Shown: piece after piece, positions 1 through 9,700 of the stretch
Position numbering within the stretch: the stretch's first letter is position 1
How the letters are laid out: each line of letters begins with the position of its first letter
Assembly (NCBI RefSeq): GCF_014204795.1
Contig: NZ_JACHMB010000001.1
Span: forward strand, 496,001 to 560,000
Direction of reading: 5' to 3'
DNA from: Nonomuraea jabiensis
GTDB lineage: Bacteria; Actinomycetota; Actinomycetes; Streptosporangiales; Streptosporangiaceae
Length of the DNA stretch: 64,000 nucleotides
The notes under the pieces: model-generated
What the model was told of the DNA's origin: nothing
The model's database searches: none
What the model saw: the letters and a program-made list of their open reading frames with translations, nothing else
Made by a program: the position numbers and the translations under genes

Positions 1-46
1 ATCGTCCCGTCATGCCCGTGCCGTTGACAACAAGACTGAGTGCTTT

Positions 47-811
47 TCATCCGGCTTCGCGCAGCTGTAGCACGAGGATGGCTTTCACAAGTTGACCTGC
101 CAGAAGAGGGCAGCAGCGGAGTTTGCGCAGGATGCGCCAGGTCTTCAGCTGAGCGTGGGCGCGTTCGCCCGGTGCGCGGAGCTTGGCGTGGGCGGCATTG
201 GCGGCCTTTTGAGAGACGGGCTTGTTGCGGCCCTTGTACGGCACGCGCACGTGCTCGCCCGCGCCGACGTAGCCCTTGTCGGCCAGGACAATCAGGTCGC
301 TGGCGTTCAGGCGGCGCAGGATGCCCCAGATCCGGGCGGCTTTGAGGTCGTGTACCGAGCCGGGCAGCGAGCCGGAGGCCCACAGCGGTGTGCCATCAGG
401 AGCAGCCAGGACCTGGATGTTCATGCCGTGTTTCTTGTGCTTGCCCGAGTAGTAGGGGCGGTCGGCTGCCACCCGGTCGATGGGGATGAGCGTGCCGTCC
501 AGCACCAGGTAGGGATAGCCGGCACGGCGGGCCGCGCGTAAGACCGTGTCCAAGCGGGGCGCGCGAGCGGCGAGCAGGGCGATGGCCTCGCGGATGTAGC
601 GCCAGGCGGTGGCCACTCCGACGCCGAAGCCAGCCGCAACTTCGGTGAGCGTTTCGTCCTTGCGCAGGTGCACGAGCACGAGGAGGGCCTGCTGGCCTGC
701 GTTGAGGCGCCGCCATGGCGAGCGGATCTTCTTGCGGTGTCGGCGGATCAGGTCGGACAGATAGGACAGCGTCCGAGATGACAATGACAGCGCAGCACGG
801 TAGAACAGCAA
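47..811 (-). CDS. IS5-type transposase (copy 1)
   Basis: DDE transposase of about 254 residues. An N-terminal helix-turn-helix part (GVGVATAWRYIREA) precedes the catalytic core: LVLDGTLIPIDR carries the first Asp, VHDLKAARIWG and LADKGYVG the second region, and GERAHAQLKTWRILRK the terminal Glu region. The frame is open to 850, but alignment with the second copy at 13849-14619, which starts MLFYRAAV, favours the TTG at 811 (LLFYRAAL). The two copies are clearly homologous yet diverged, so they are separate insertions or an old duplication, not a recent transposition. No convincing terminal inverted repeats were found. Confidence 0.88.
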   Translation of the reverse strand: MLFYRAALSLSSRTLSYLSDLIRRHRKKIRSPWRRLNAGQQALLVLVHLRKDETLTEVAAGFGVGVATAWRYIREAIALLAARAPRLDTVLRAARRAGYPYLVLDGTLIPIDRVAADRPYYSGKHKKHGMNIQVLAAPDGTPLWASGSLPGSVHDLKAARIWGILRRLNASDLIVLADKGYVGAGEHVRVPYKGRNKPVSQKAANAAHAKLRAPGERAHAQLKTWRILRKLRCCPLLAGQLVKAILVLQLREAG

Positions 812-827
812 CTCGGAGCCTCTGGTG

Positions 828-891
828 GACAGGTTGATCTTGGTCGACAACCCTTCTACCAGGGGCTTCTTTACTTGTCGATCAACCTGTC
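828..891. repeat. Inverted repeat at the 5' end of the IS5-type gene
   Basis: GACAGGTTGATC at 828-839 is repeated perfectly inverted at 880-891. The match continues inward as GACAA (846-850) against TTGTC (875-879) if a 6-base bulge is allowed. The hairpin could be an end of the insertion sequence or its promoter region. The second IS5-type copy has only a shorter CCCCTGG/CCAGGGG pair in the matching place. Confidence 0.5.
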
Positions 892-1205
892 GCCTCCAGC
901 AAGTCCCCGACCTGCAGTTTCAGGTTGGAAAACCTTCACTGGATTGTCGGGGGCCGTCACGGCAGTCCAGTCGGCTGGCACGTGACAGACCACGCGGCAG
1001 CCGGATGCCTACGATTGTGGTTGAAATCAGCCCGTCCAGCCGGACACGCACGCGTCCCCCTACCGAAAGTGGCTGGAGGGCCGAAGTACGCGTGAGCAAC
1101 CATGGCTCGCCATTTGAGGACCTACGCGGGATGATCAAGCCTGTCCCATGCGGGCGCCATAGCGTTTCAGCAGGCCAGCCCATATGCGCGGGCATCTCCG
1201 CCCCC
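892..1205. other. No gene recognised
   Basis: Between the IS5-type element and the tRNA fragment. Open frames exist on both strands but have no recognisable protein features and look like high-GC shadows. No 5' half of a tRNA is present immediately upstream of 1206. Confidence 0.5.
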
Positions 1206-1251
1206 ACTCTCCTAAAGCGGGTGCCGCAGGTTCGAATCCTGCCGGGGGCAC
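1206..1251 (+). pseudogene. 3' half of a tRNA-Arg(CCU)-like gene
   Basis: The sequence contains an anticodon loop CTCCTAA (1209-1215, anticodon CCT), the 3' anticodon strand, a perfect T arm (GCAGG, TTCGAAT, CCTGC) and the 3' acceptor strand ending GGGGGCAC. The matching 5' acceptor and D arm are missing upstream. A tRNA cut near the anticodon loop and retained to its 3' end is what integration by actinomycete site-specific elements leaves behind, so this may be an attachment-site remnant. No integrase gene is in the window. Confidence 0.6.
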
Positions 1252-1404
1252 TCACCGAGATCGGCATTTCAGGCGCCTGACCTGCGGTTTCACAGCCGCA
1301 GGTCTTTTGTTTTGCGCCCTTGGTAGGTAGCAAACGGTGCCCGCATGCAGCCGTAAGACCATGATCAGGGGACATGCACGGGATGATCTTGAGCGCGTTT
1401 CCCA
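1224..1404 (+). repeat. Direct repeat A: tRNA 3' end plus downstream DNA
   Basis: This segment is homologous to 14850-15033. The first 28 bases match at 27 positions. Similarity continues, diverged, through blocks such as TCTTTTG, GCAGCCGTA, GGGATGATCTT and GCGTTT(T)CCCA in the same order and spacing. Both copies lie downstream of an IS5-type transposase in the same orientation. Confidence 0.65.
1279..1313 (+). terminator. Rho-independent terminator after the tRNA fragment
   Basis: A perfect 9-bp stem GACCTGCGG / CCGCAGGTC with a short loop is followed by CTTTTGTTTT. Its position 28 bases after the tRNA 3' end fits the native tRNA terminator having travelled with the fragment. The stem is destroyed in repeat copy B. 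Confidence 0.7.
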
Positions 1405-1923
1405 GGTCGAACCGTGGTTCTGGCTATCCCCGCGTCCGACCACCCGCTCCGACCACCCGGACTCCGGACAAATTACAGCCGTTGATCGAGTCAAATACGT
1501 GCGTAAACTCCGGCTTGTGGCGCACGCTCGCCCGTCCAAGACGCGGCCGCGCATGGTGCTGGAGAGCGGCACCCAGGCTGTTGACGACGACATGATCTGC
1601 GGGCTCCGTGATGGCCTGAAGGATCTCCCAATGTCAGGCATGTCATCCGGGGGCCAGGCGCGCGGCGTCGGGGTCGAGGTGCCAGCCGTGGCGCCGGGCA
1701 GCGAAGCCAGCCCGGCGCCTGCGGCAGCGCAGCCCGAACAGCACCCACGATCGAACGCCCAGCGGGCCTCGTCTGCTCCGGGATGTTCGACGCTCGGCCC
1801 GCCCCTGAGGGTCGGCCCGAACACGAGACCCCTCCCGAACAGAGATGAACGCAGCGGCCAGTTTGTCAGCCGACCCGGCGTGCCGGCCCTACCTTGAGAC
1901 TATCTGTTTGCCGAGGTAACGCT
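1405..1923. other. No gene recognised
   Basis: About 520 bases between direct repeat A and the next leftward gene. The open frames show no recognisable domains. Confidence 0.45.
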
Positions 1924-2358
1924 TCAGCCGCGCCGGGTGATGCTCCACCACCAGATGGCGATTTTGTGCCTGAGTAGGTACATGTAAGACCAGCGGTGGA
2001 GCCAGGCGGGCAGGTCTCTGTGAGGGACATAAGTCCAGAGGTCCGCCGCGTAGTTCTCGGCCACCTCACGCATCTTGGGATCCCGGAGTAGCGGTCTGAG
2101 CAGCGCGACAGAGGCGCTGTCTGCTTGGTTCGTCAGCCTGACCATGTGGGACAGGGCAGTCAGTCCTTGGCCTCGCAGCTCGTGCCTGCCCGAAGAGATC
2201 GCACGGATCGCTCGTGGCGCGACCACATCGACGTCGGGGCAGTTCAGCGCCAAGCCGATCACCACCGCGCCCACATGTGGTTCGCCTCGGTCGAACGCCG
2301 CGTCGACCTCTTCGGGATCGTCGCACCCGATCAGGCCTTCTCCGGTCTCCCAATTCAT
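1924..2358 (-). CDS. Hypothetical protein, possible toxin-immunity protein
   Basis: A 144-residue, mostly helical, soluble protein starting MNWETGEGLIGCDDPEE and ending in a Trp-rich tail (IAIWWWS). It has no signal peptide or membrane segment. The family is not one I can name; similar short proteins beginning NWETxEGLIG are common in actinomycetes. It is transcribed in the same direction as the Rhs toxin gene at 6779-13450 and would lie right after the first candidate immunity gene (6358-6771) if the IS3 composite between them were removed. That position supports, but does not prove, an immunity role. Confidence 0.6.
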   Translation of the reverse strand: MNWETGEGLIGCDDPEEVDAAFDRGEPHVGAVVIGLALNCPDVDVVAPRAIRAISSGRHELRGQGLTALSHMVRLTNQADSASVALLRPLLRDPKMREVAENYAADLWTYVPHRDLPAWLHRWSYMYLLRHKIAIWWWSITRRG

Positions 2359-2413
2359 GCGTCTCGATGAAGGCTAGAGAGCCTTCTGAATCGCCCCGAG
2401 TTTGATGGAGACC

Positions 2414-3334
2414 TCAGCGGTTGATTGCGATGGGTTCGTTGGGGTGGTGTTGAGCGTAGTAGAGAGCTTCGAACTCGTCTGGCGGTAGGTGACCGATCGC
2501 TGAGTGCAGGCGGGTGGTGTTGAACCAGGCAACCCATTCGGCGGTGGCAAGCTCGACGTCGGCCAGGCTGCGCCAGGGGCCTCGGGGCTTGATCAGCTCG
2601 GTCTTGTAGAGGCCGATCTGTGATTCCATCAGGGCGTTGTCGAGCGCGTCGCCGACGGTGCCGATGGAGGCGTCGATCCCGGCCGCCAGCAGGTGCGTGG
2701 TGAACCGGAAAGACGTGTACTGACTTCCCGCGTCCGAGTGATGGATCAAGCCCTGCTCGACCGGATGGCCGGCGCGTTCTCGCCGCCACAGGGCCATGTC
2801 CAGGGCGTCCAGTACGAGGGTGGTGTGCTTGGTGAGTGAGGCGGCCCAGCCGACGATCGCCCGGGAGTAGATGTCGATGACGAAGGCCACGTAGACCACC
2901 CCGCACCAGGCGGAAACGTGGGTGAAGTCGGCCACCCAGGCGGCGTTCGGCCGCTGGGCGGTGAAGTCGCGCTGCAGCCGGTCACCAGCCCGCTCATGCC
3001 CGGGATCGGGTGTCGTGGTGCGCACCTTCTTCCCGCGCCGAGCGCCTTGCAGGCCCAGGGCGCGCATGCGCCGCTCGACGGTGCAGCGGGCCACCCGATG
3101 CCCGTCCCGTTGCAGCTGGTGCCATATCTTGCGGGCACCATAGACGCCGTAGTTATCGGCATGGATGCGAGCGATGTGCTCGTCCAACTCGGCGTCCCGC
3201 ACCACCCGGGCCGAGGGCGGCCGGTTCTTGGCGGCGTAGTACGTGCTGGTGGAGATGGAGCAGCCGTGCTCGGTCAGGGCACGGCAGATCGGCTCGACAC
3301 CGAACACCTCAGCGTGCTGGTCGATGAAGCTCAC
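2414..3334 (-). CDS. IS3-family transposase OrfB (element A)
   Basis: A 306-residue integrase-type transposase catalytic subunit. It has an N-terminal HTH_21-like region (YGVYGARKIWHQL) and an rve core with the DDE residues in VADFTHVSAW, LIHHSDAGSQYTS and ALMESQIGLYKTE. The C-terminus has the typical WFNTTRLHSAIG. It is normally made by frameshifting from orfA, but orfA is now 2.6 kb away behind nested insertions, so this copy should not be expressed as an OrfAB fusion. Close relative of the gene at 15205-16098. Confidence 0.9.
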   Translation of the reverse strand: MSFIDQHAEVFGVEPICRALTEHGCSISTSTYYAAKNRPPSARVVRDAELDEHIARIHADNYGVYGARKIWHQLQRDGHRVARCTVERRMRALGLQGARRGKKVRTTTPDPGHERAGDRLQRDFTAQRPNAAWVADFTHVSAWCGVVYVAFVIDIYSRAIVGWAASLTKHTTLVLDALDMALWRRERAGHPVEQGLIHHSDAGSQYTSFRFTTHLLAAGIDASIGTVGDALDNALMESQIGLYKTELIKPRGPWRSLADVELATAEWVAWFNTTRLHSAIGHLPPDEFEALYYAQHHPNEPIAINR

Positions 3335-3378
3335 GAGTGCGTGTGTGGCCGGTCGAGCTCGGCGATGCTCCTATGTTG

Positions 3379-3490
3379 TCAAGCCGCGGCTGTGATTGGC
3401 TGGTCGCTGACGTCGCAGCCTGAAGCGTCCACGGTCTTGAGGGTGCGATAGACCACGTCGGACAGGCGGCGGCGCAGTAGGGGGCTCGCC
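3379..3490 (-). pseudogene. C-terminal fragment of the IS110 transposase
   Basis: The minus strand reads LLRRRLSDVVYRTLK and ends DQPITAAA. RRLSDVVYR is the usual C-terminal helix of IS110-family transposases and follows the ...TEAIRL end of the fragment at 4788-5752. It is separated from that fragment only by IS3 element B. Confidence 0.75.
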
Positions 3491-3511
3491 CCGAAGTGTG
3501 GACACGGGTTG

Positions 3512-4402
3512 TTATGCGGCGAGCAGCACCTTATCGGTGGTTTGCTGCTCGTAGTCGATAGGGCTGAGGTAGCCGAGGGTGGAGTGTCTCCTTCGGGTGT
3601 TGTAGCGGGTGATCCACTTGAAGACGGCCACGCGGGCCTCACGCGCCGAGGACCAGCGCTTGGCGCCCTGCAGCGTTTCGCGTTTGAGGGTGGCGTTGAA
3701 CGCCTCTGCCGCGGCGTTGTCGGCGCTGGTGCCGACGGCTCCCATGGACTGGCGCACGCCGAGCTCGGCGCAGACCTTGGCGAACTCGGCCGAGGTGTAC
3801 TGGGCCCCGTGATCGGCATGGAAGATCGCGCCGTGCAGGCTGCCCCGTGTCGCAGCGGCCGCGCGCAGCGCGTCGCTCACCAGCTCGGTGCGCATGTGAT
3901 CGGCGATCGACCAGCCCGCCAGCCGGCGTGAGCCCAGGTCCAGGACGGTCGCCAGATACAGGAACCGGCCCTCACCGACGGGCAGGTAGGTGATGTCGCC
4001 GACATAGCGCCGGTTCGGGGCCGGCGCGGTGAAGTCCCGCTTGATCAGGTCGGGCACCTTGTGATGCGAGAGTTCCGGAACCGTGGTGCGCACCTTCTTG
4101 CGCAGGTGCAGCCCGACGATGCCGAAACTGCGCATCACCCGCGCGACCCGCTTGTGGTTGACCGTGTGGCCCCGGGCGCGCAGCTCGGCGGTGATGCGCG
4201 GACTGCCGTAGGTGCCGTCGAACGCGCCGTGGATCTGCTTGATCTCCGCGGCGAGTGCGGCATCGGCCGCGGCCCGCTCCGCCCGGGCCGGCGCGGCCTT
4301 GCGCCACCGGTAGAAGCTCGAGCGGGACACCTTCAGGACCCGGCGCAGCCGCTTCACGCCGAAGGCGCCCGCGTGGTCGTCGACGAACTCGAAGCGGCTC
4401 AC
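3512..4402 (-). CDS. IS3-family transposase OrfB (element B)
   Basis: A 296-residue DDE transposase: HTH_21-like region with DGTYGSPRITAEL, first Asp in YVGDITYLPVGEG, second in FHADHGAQYTSAEF, Glu in AEAFNATLKRE, and a terminal RYNTRRRHSTLGY. Its GTG start overlaps the TGA of orfA by 4 nt (GTGA), indicating translational coupling or frameshifted OrfAB synthesis. Both genes are intact, so this is probably the youngest and potentially active member of the nest. Confidence 0.9.
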   Translation of the reverse strand: MSRFEFVDDHAGAFGVKRLRRVLKVSRSSFYRWRKAAPARAERAAADAALAAEIKQIHGAFDGTYGSPRITAELRARGHTVNHKRVARVMRSFGIVGLHLRKKVRTTVPELSHHKVPDLIKRDFTAPAPNRRYVGDITYLPVGEGRFLYLATVLDLGSRRLAGWSIADHMRTELVSDALRAAAATRGSLHGAIFHADHGAQYTSAEFAKVCAELGVRQSMGAVGTSADNAAAEAFNATLKRETLQGAKRWSSAREARVAVFKWITRYNTRRRHSTLGYLSPIDYEQQTTDKVLLAA

Positions 4403-4728
4403 CAGTTCGTCTCGCCGGCGAAATACTTCGCCGCCCGGCGCAGGATGTCGCGCTCCATCTCCAGCTCCCGGATCCGCGCCTTGAGCTGCTTGTTCTCCTC
4501 TTCCAGCACGTCGTCGGACGATAGCGGGCCCCGTGCCGGCCGCTTGTGCGGGCCCTGCTTCTTCGCGCCCGCGGTGCCGTCCGCCTGGGCCTGACGCACC
4601 CAGTTACGCAGCGTCTCCCGGCTGATCCCCAGGTCCTCAGCCACCGAGGCCAGCGTCCGTCCCGGATCGGATAGATACAACGCGACGGCGTCCGCCTTGA
4701 ACTCCGGCGGATACGACTTCATCGCCAC
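4399..4728 (-). CDS. IS3-family transposase OrfA (element B)
   Basis: A 109-residue HTH protein: MAMKSYPPEFKADAVALY opens the DNA-binding domain (TLASVAEDLGISRETLRNW), and a C-terminal leucine zipper (LEEENKQLKARIRELEME) mediates OrfA/OrfAB multimers. The end ...YFAGETNW overlaps orfB. Confidence 0.9.
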   Translation of the reverse strand: MAMKSYPPEFKADAVALYLSDPGRTLASVAEDLGISRETLRNWVRQAQADGTAGAKKQGPHKRPARGPLSSDDVLEEENKQLKARIRELEMERDILRRAAKYFAGETNW

Positions 4729-4787
4729 GTGGAACTCCTTGTCTCCGGATCTCCATCATCCGGTACTCAAGGTGTCCACACATCGGG

Positions 4788-5752
4788 GACAGGGCCCGTA
4801 ACCGGATAGCCTCGGTACGGGTCTTGCCGTCCGCCATGAGTTTGTCGACGTAGGCCTTGCCAGCCCCGATGCCTCGGGCCTGGGTGACGGCGATCATGTG
4901 CAGCGCGCAGTTCATGCGCCGGTTGCCGCCGCGGTTCAGACGCACCCGGCTGCTGTTTCCCGACCACACCGGGATGGGAGCGGTGCCGGTGAAGCGCGCG
5001 AAGGCCGCTTTGGAGCGGAAGCGGTGCACGCCGGCGGTCTCCCCGATGATGGTGGCCGCACCGAGCACGCCACAGCCGGGGATGGCCAGCAGTTGCGGGG
5101 CCAGAGCGCGCACGAGCCTGCGCAACTGGCTCTCCAACTCGTTGATACGCATCGTCAGCTGGCGGCAGCGCTCCAGCAACTCACGAGCGATCTGCGCGAC
5201 CACCCCGGGCATGTCCGCTAAGCGCAGGCAGAGCTCATCTTGCAGACAACGCCGGCGCAGGCCACGGGAGGGAATGTCCAGTTCTGGGTCGAGCTCGTGC
5301 AAGTGCCAGCGCAGCTGGCTGCAGATCCGGGTCCGCTGGACGACCAGGTCGTCGCGGTAGTCGGCCAGCAGCTTCACCTCTCGTGACGGGCCATCCAGAT
5401 GCGCGATAGGCAGATCCGGCTCGCGCAGCGCTACTCGGGCGACTGCCAGCGCATCGATCGGGTCGGACTTGCCGCGTTCCCGGCCGCCGCGGCGCTGGCC
5501 CGCCATGAGCTGGGTGGTCACGCGCACTACCCGAAAGCCGGCGCGCAGCAGATCGGCCTCCAGGCGCCGGGTCACGTGCCGGCAGTCCTCGATGGCGAAC
5601 ATGACGTCGGGCCATTGGTCCGCCCAAGCCGCAGCATCTGCATGACCGTCCGGGGTTGCGCGGACGGTGCGCTCGGCGAGCTTGCGGCCGACCTGGTCCA
5701 CGGCGACCAGGGTATGAGTGCGCTTGTGAGCATCGATGCCGATGACGACCAA
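4788..5752 (-). pseudogene. IS110-family transposase, N-terminal part
   Basis: DEDD/RuvC-like transposase. VVIGIDAHKRTHTLVAVD carries the first Asp, FAIEDCRHVTRRL the Glu, and GKSDPIDALAVAR the two later Asp residues; the C-terminal transposase_20 region includes LLAIPGCGVLGAATIIGE. The frame is open from 5851, but GGAGGAA about 7 bases before the TTG at 5752 makes that the likely start. IS3-B cuts it after TEAIRL, and the open frame then runs into IS3-B sequence until 4637. Confidence 0.85.
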
Positions 5753-5952
5753 CCGTTCCTCCTGCAGGCTATCTACCAGGCAGCTTGGGTCCATGCCGGT
5801 CCGGCGGGCAAGCCTAAATCGAGCTATTCGCAAGCACCTATCAAGCCACACCGGACGGCTGGGACCCCGACGGGTTGCACATCACGACAAGCCACCAGCA
5901 CGGCCGGGGCAGCAAAGAAAAGAGCAAACCCGCCGGGACATCCCCAGAGTAT

Positions 5953-6249
5953 TTACGCGAAGAAAGCCGACGCGGCCTTCAAGATCTCGTTCGCCCGCCG
6001 CAGTTCGGCGTTCTCCCGGCGCAGCCGCTTCAGCTCGGCCGACTCATCCGTCGTGCGGCCTGGCCGGCTGCCCTCGTCGATCTGGGCCTGGCGGACCCAG
6101 GTGCGCAGTGTCTCCGCGGTGCCGATGCCGAGCTTCGTCGCGACCGCGTTGATCGTGGCCCATTCGGTCGGGTAATCCGGCCGCACTTCGGCGACCATCC
6201 GCACCGCTCGACGGCGCAGCTCGGCGGGATAGGGAGACTTACCTGGCAT
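5953..6249 (-). pseudogene. IS3-family OrfA (element A), cut at its 3' end by IS110
   Basis: A 98-residue HTH_Tnp_1 protein (PYPAELRRRAVRMVAEV, GTAETLRTWVRQAQ) with a coiled coil (LKRLRRENAELRRANEIL). The intact relative at 16122-16448 continues AELDRPHKRL after FFA. Here the IS110 junction puts a stop directly after FFA, so the frameshift region into orfB is lost. Confidence 0.8.
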
Positions 6250-6357
6250 GGACTCGATCCTCTCAAGAGATCAAGTCTCCACCGAACCCGGGACGATTCA
6301 CTCACCAGCGGCTACCAAGCACCGAGCCTGCCTGAACAGCAGAGCCGGTAGCTCCCA

Positions 6358-6771
6358 TTAGGCCAGGGTTGAGAAGTCCGAGGAGGTGGAGATGGTCATG
6401 ATGGCTCCCACCGCCGTGATCATCGTCGGCCCGACCAACCTTAGCCAGTACAAGTCAGGCAGACCGTCGAAACGAGTCACCAGACCATCGGCTTCACTGG
6501 GCCACGTCGTGGCCGTGCGCAACAGCGGCGTGAGAGTGATCTCGTCGACGAGCGATGATTCTATGTCCGGGCCCTTGTCGACGGCGACGTGCCGCACGTC
6601 CTCCAGCAGCAGGCTCACCATCGGCCATTTCAGCGTCTGGACGATCTTGATGTCGAGATAGTCGCGCTCGCCGAGAGCTGCGAAGGCCACCGTGTCGAGG
6701 AAGCCGCCGGCGCAGTGCGCAAGCACCGCGCCGGCTCGCTCACAGGTCATCTGGACCGTGTTGTCTACCAT
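6358..6771 (-). CDS. Candidate immunity protein for the Rhs toxin
   Basis: A 137-residue protein beginning MVDNTVQMTCERAGAVLAH, with no signal peptide. A hydrophobic stretch near the end (VGPTMITAVGAIMTIS) may be a buried strand or a membrane segment. It starts 8 bases after the Rhs gene stop in the same direction, the normal place for the cognate immunity gene of a polymorphic toxin. The sequence family is not recognised, so the assignment rests on position and size. Confidence 0.65.
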   Translation of the reverse strand: MVDNTVQMTCERAGAVLAHCAGGFLDTVAFAALGERDYLDIKIVQTLKWPMVSLLLEDVRHVAVDKGPDIESSLVDEITLTPLLRTATTWPSEADGLVTRFDGLPDLYWLRLVGPTMITAVGAIMTISTSSDFSTLA

Positions 6772-6778
6772 GGGTTGC

Positions 6779-9700
6779 TCAGCATTGCAGGTTCTCGCCC
6801 GTGTCGTGGGACAACGTCTTGTTGCCGTGCTGGTCCCAGCGCTGGGTGCCGTTCTTCTCGTTGGGCCCCCTGACGATCGCGCTGGTCCTGGTGACCCGTC
6901 CGTCGGAAAGTCTGACCGTCACCTTACTGCCGTCCGCTGCTTTGTAGGTGGCATAGGCTCCGGACTGGGAGATTGCCTGGAGCTGGAACCCGTGCCGCGC
7001 CAGCACCGCATCGGCGCGGGTCTGAGTCATGCCGGTGAGGTTCGGTACCCGGGACGCTGCCGGTGGCGGGTCGTCGTTGTGGACCAAGACATCGGCCGCG
7101 CCGGCCTGCACGTGGTAGGTGTGGCGGTCAGCGACTGTCAGGTTGTACACCGACTGGGACCCGCTGGTCCATCTCGCGACAGTGGCGACCTGGACATAGG
7201 TGCCCGTACTCGTGCGCAGCCACATGCCCGGCTCCAGGCGGGTCGCGGCTGTCCATGCCTGACGGTCTACGACCCAGAACGGGTGCTCGTCGGTTGCGAC
7301 AAGCACACCGGTTGACGCGCCGGCGGTGCCGTCGGTGTCGACCGTGATGCGGACGAGGTTCTTGACGCCCGATCCGGTGATCACGGCGATCACGGGCTGC
7401 GCTTCGCTGAGTCCAGTGGCCGGGTCGGTTGCGATGACCCGATCGCCTACTTTGATGTCCTCGATGGGTTTGGTGGCCCCGCCGGCGAGCACCACCTTGG
7501 TGCCGGGGGCGAAGCTGTTGGCCTTACAGTCGCGAACGGCAGCCTTCAGGCGTTTTGATGCGGCTTGCAGCCGGTCCTTGGCCCGTATCCAGTTCTTGAA
7601 GGCGCTGATGGCGTCACCGGCGTGCTTCCACACGGCCTTGCCGAGTTCGTAGGCCTTCTTCCACTTCCACGGCAGCGCATATTTCGTCAGCAGCTTGCCT
7701 GCCACCCCTCCGGCGAGGGCGCCGAGAACGTTGAGCGCCGTCTCTCCGCACGCGCCCAGGTCTCCAGTGGTGAAGCACTGGATGCCGGCAGTGATGCCGA
7801 GCTCGTCGGCGGCGATCTTCGCCAGCGCCATGACCGCGTTCAGCAGGAGTTTCAGCTGTCGATCAACTTCAGCCTGTGCCGCTTTGGCCTCGGCGTCGGC
7901 TTGCTTCTTGCGGGCGACCTTGCAGGCTTGGCTCTTGGGCTTGTAACAGGGGTTGACCGCATCCTTCGACTCGTCGATCGGTCTGAGCCCGGTGGGGTCG
8001 GACACCCCGATGGGATTGTTACCGGCGTAGGAGTAGGAGTTGGTCCATTGGGGCTTGGTCAGGTCAAGTAAGGGGTCGGTGGAGACGAACTTGCCGATGG
8101 ACGGGTCGTAGTATCGGGCGGACAGGTAGTCCAGGCCGGTTGAGGCGTCTTCGGTCTTGCCGAGGAAGCCACGATCGGTGAAGGGCAGGTCGTCGCCGCC
8201 GCGGCGCTGTCCGAAGGGCAGGTAGCGTTCGCGGGAGACCTGGCCGGTGGCGTCATCGATGGCGAGTTGCGTGGAGCCGTGGAGCCCGGAGGCCATCCAC
8301 TTCAGGCTCGTGCCGGTGCGCATCGCCACGACCGCGCCGTCGGGCCCGGCGTAGTAGCGGGTGGCCTTGGCCACGCCGGCGCGGGCCTGGATCTCCATCG
8401 AGCCCAGATACAAGGTAGAGGTGCCGTCGGGGTCGCGGCGGATGAGCCGTTCGCCCTCAGCGTCGTAGACCATGGCCGTCTCCTGGCCGTCGACGACGGC
8501 CTTGTCCATTTGGCCAAGGGGGTTCCAGGTGAAGGTTGCTTGCTTGCCGGCAACGGTGCGGGCGATGAGCTGGCCGGCGTCGTCGTAGCCATAGGTGTCG
8601 GTGCGGCCGGGCCTGCTGATGGAGGTGACGGCGTTGGGCCTGACGGCGGAGGCACCAGCGACCGGGTAAGCGTAGGTGGCGGTGGCGCCGCCTTCCGTGA
8701 CACTGGTCAGGTTACCGACCGCATCGTAAGCGAACGCCTGGCTGTAGGGGTCGGCCCCTTGATTGTCGGCGGCGGCCGTGCAGGCGGCCGCGGTCGTCGT
8801 GTAGGCGGCGGTGAGGCGGGTCAGCCCGTCGTAGCTGAAGCATTCAGACTGGCCGGGGCTGGAGGGGCCGGCGGAGACAGCGTCCAGAATCCGGGTGATG
8901 TCACCGTTGGCGTTGTACGTGAGGTGGTCGTCCTGGGCGAGTTGGGTTCCGGAGGTGGTGGTCAGCCGGTTGAGCCAGCCAGTGCCCTCGTCCCAGGTGA
9001 AGGTGCGTTTGACCTGAGCGTTGGCGCCGTAGGAGCGCTCGTTGAGCCGGGCGGTGGCCGAGTAGGCTGTGGCTTTGATGTAGGTGGTGCCGCCGCCGTG
9101 GTTCGAAGTCATGTCCCCGGGCAACCCGAGGTCGCTGTAGGTGAAGGTGAGCGTCTCCGCTGGGAGATCGGCCTTGCCTGGGAAGGTCTGGCTGAGCTTG
9201 TTGCCCGCAGTGTCGAAGGCGGCGGCGAAAGAGTATTCACCGGCAAGCGCGCCTTCGGTTGCGGGGATGGTGACCTTGGTGCCGGTAGCTCGGTAGCCGT
9301 TGTCGTACGCGGTGACCGTCTCGGTGTACGCCTGGCCGCCCACATGCCGGGTGGAGGACGACAGGTAGCCCTTGACGATGCTGTCGTAGCTCCACTCGGC
9401 GAGCTTGGTGCCGGTGTTCGGCTCGCCGGCCCACTTACTGGTCTGACGTCCTAGCTCGTCGTACAGCATGGAGACCTTCGTGCCGTTGCCGTCGACGCTC
9501 CACACCTGCCGGCCTGCGGCGTCGTAACCGTAACCGGTCGAGCCGGCGTCCGGATCGGTGGCGGCGGTCCTGCGGCCGAGCCAGTCGTAGGTGAAAGTGC
9601 GAACGTTGCCGTTGGCATCGGTGATTCTGGCGAGGTGTCCAGCGGCGTTGTAGGTGTAGGTGGTGTCGTGGTGGTTGGAGGCGTCCTTCCACTCCTCGGT

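Larger units (their letters stand above)
3491..4787 (-). mobile_element. IS3-family element B (innermost)
   Basis: About 1.3 kb with 15-bp terminal inverted repeats: CCGAAGTGTGGACAC at 3491-3505 and the inverted CCGATGTGTGGACAC at 4773-4787, 14 of 15 matching. It contains overlapping orfA and orfB and appears complete. It belongs to a different IS3 subgroup from elements A and C. Confidence 0.85.
3364..5955 (-). mobile_element. IS110-family element interrupted by IS3 element B
   Basis: It sits inside IS3 element A. Subtracting IS3-B (3491-4787) leaves about 1.3 kb, a usual IS110 size. The N-terminal part of its transposase lies at 4788-5752 and the C-terminal part at 3379-3490. Junctions are inferred by comparison with the uninterrupted IS3 sequence near 16140 (GAGCTCGGCCGCGAAGAA). 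Confidence 0.75.
2387..6300 (-). mobile_element. IS3-family element A, split by nested insertions
   Basis: Imperfect terminal inverted repeats begin TGAATCGCCCCGAG at 2387 and, on the other strand, TGAATCGTCCCGGG at 6300. Both closely resemble the ends of the intact IS3 element at 15178-16498. OrfB is at 2414-3334 and orfA at 5953-6249, separated by an IS110 element at about 3364-5955. Joining 3363 to 5956 restores orfA in frame as ...FFA-AELDRPH..., the same residues as the intact copy. No target duplication survives (TTC against CTC). Confidence 0.85.

Noticed and set aside
1337..1897. 186-codon plus-strand frame after the tRNA fragment
   Set aside because: It begins inside the direct repeat, has no ribosome-binding site and no recognisable sequence; composition is Pro/Arg-rich as expected from non-coding high-GC DNA.
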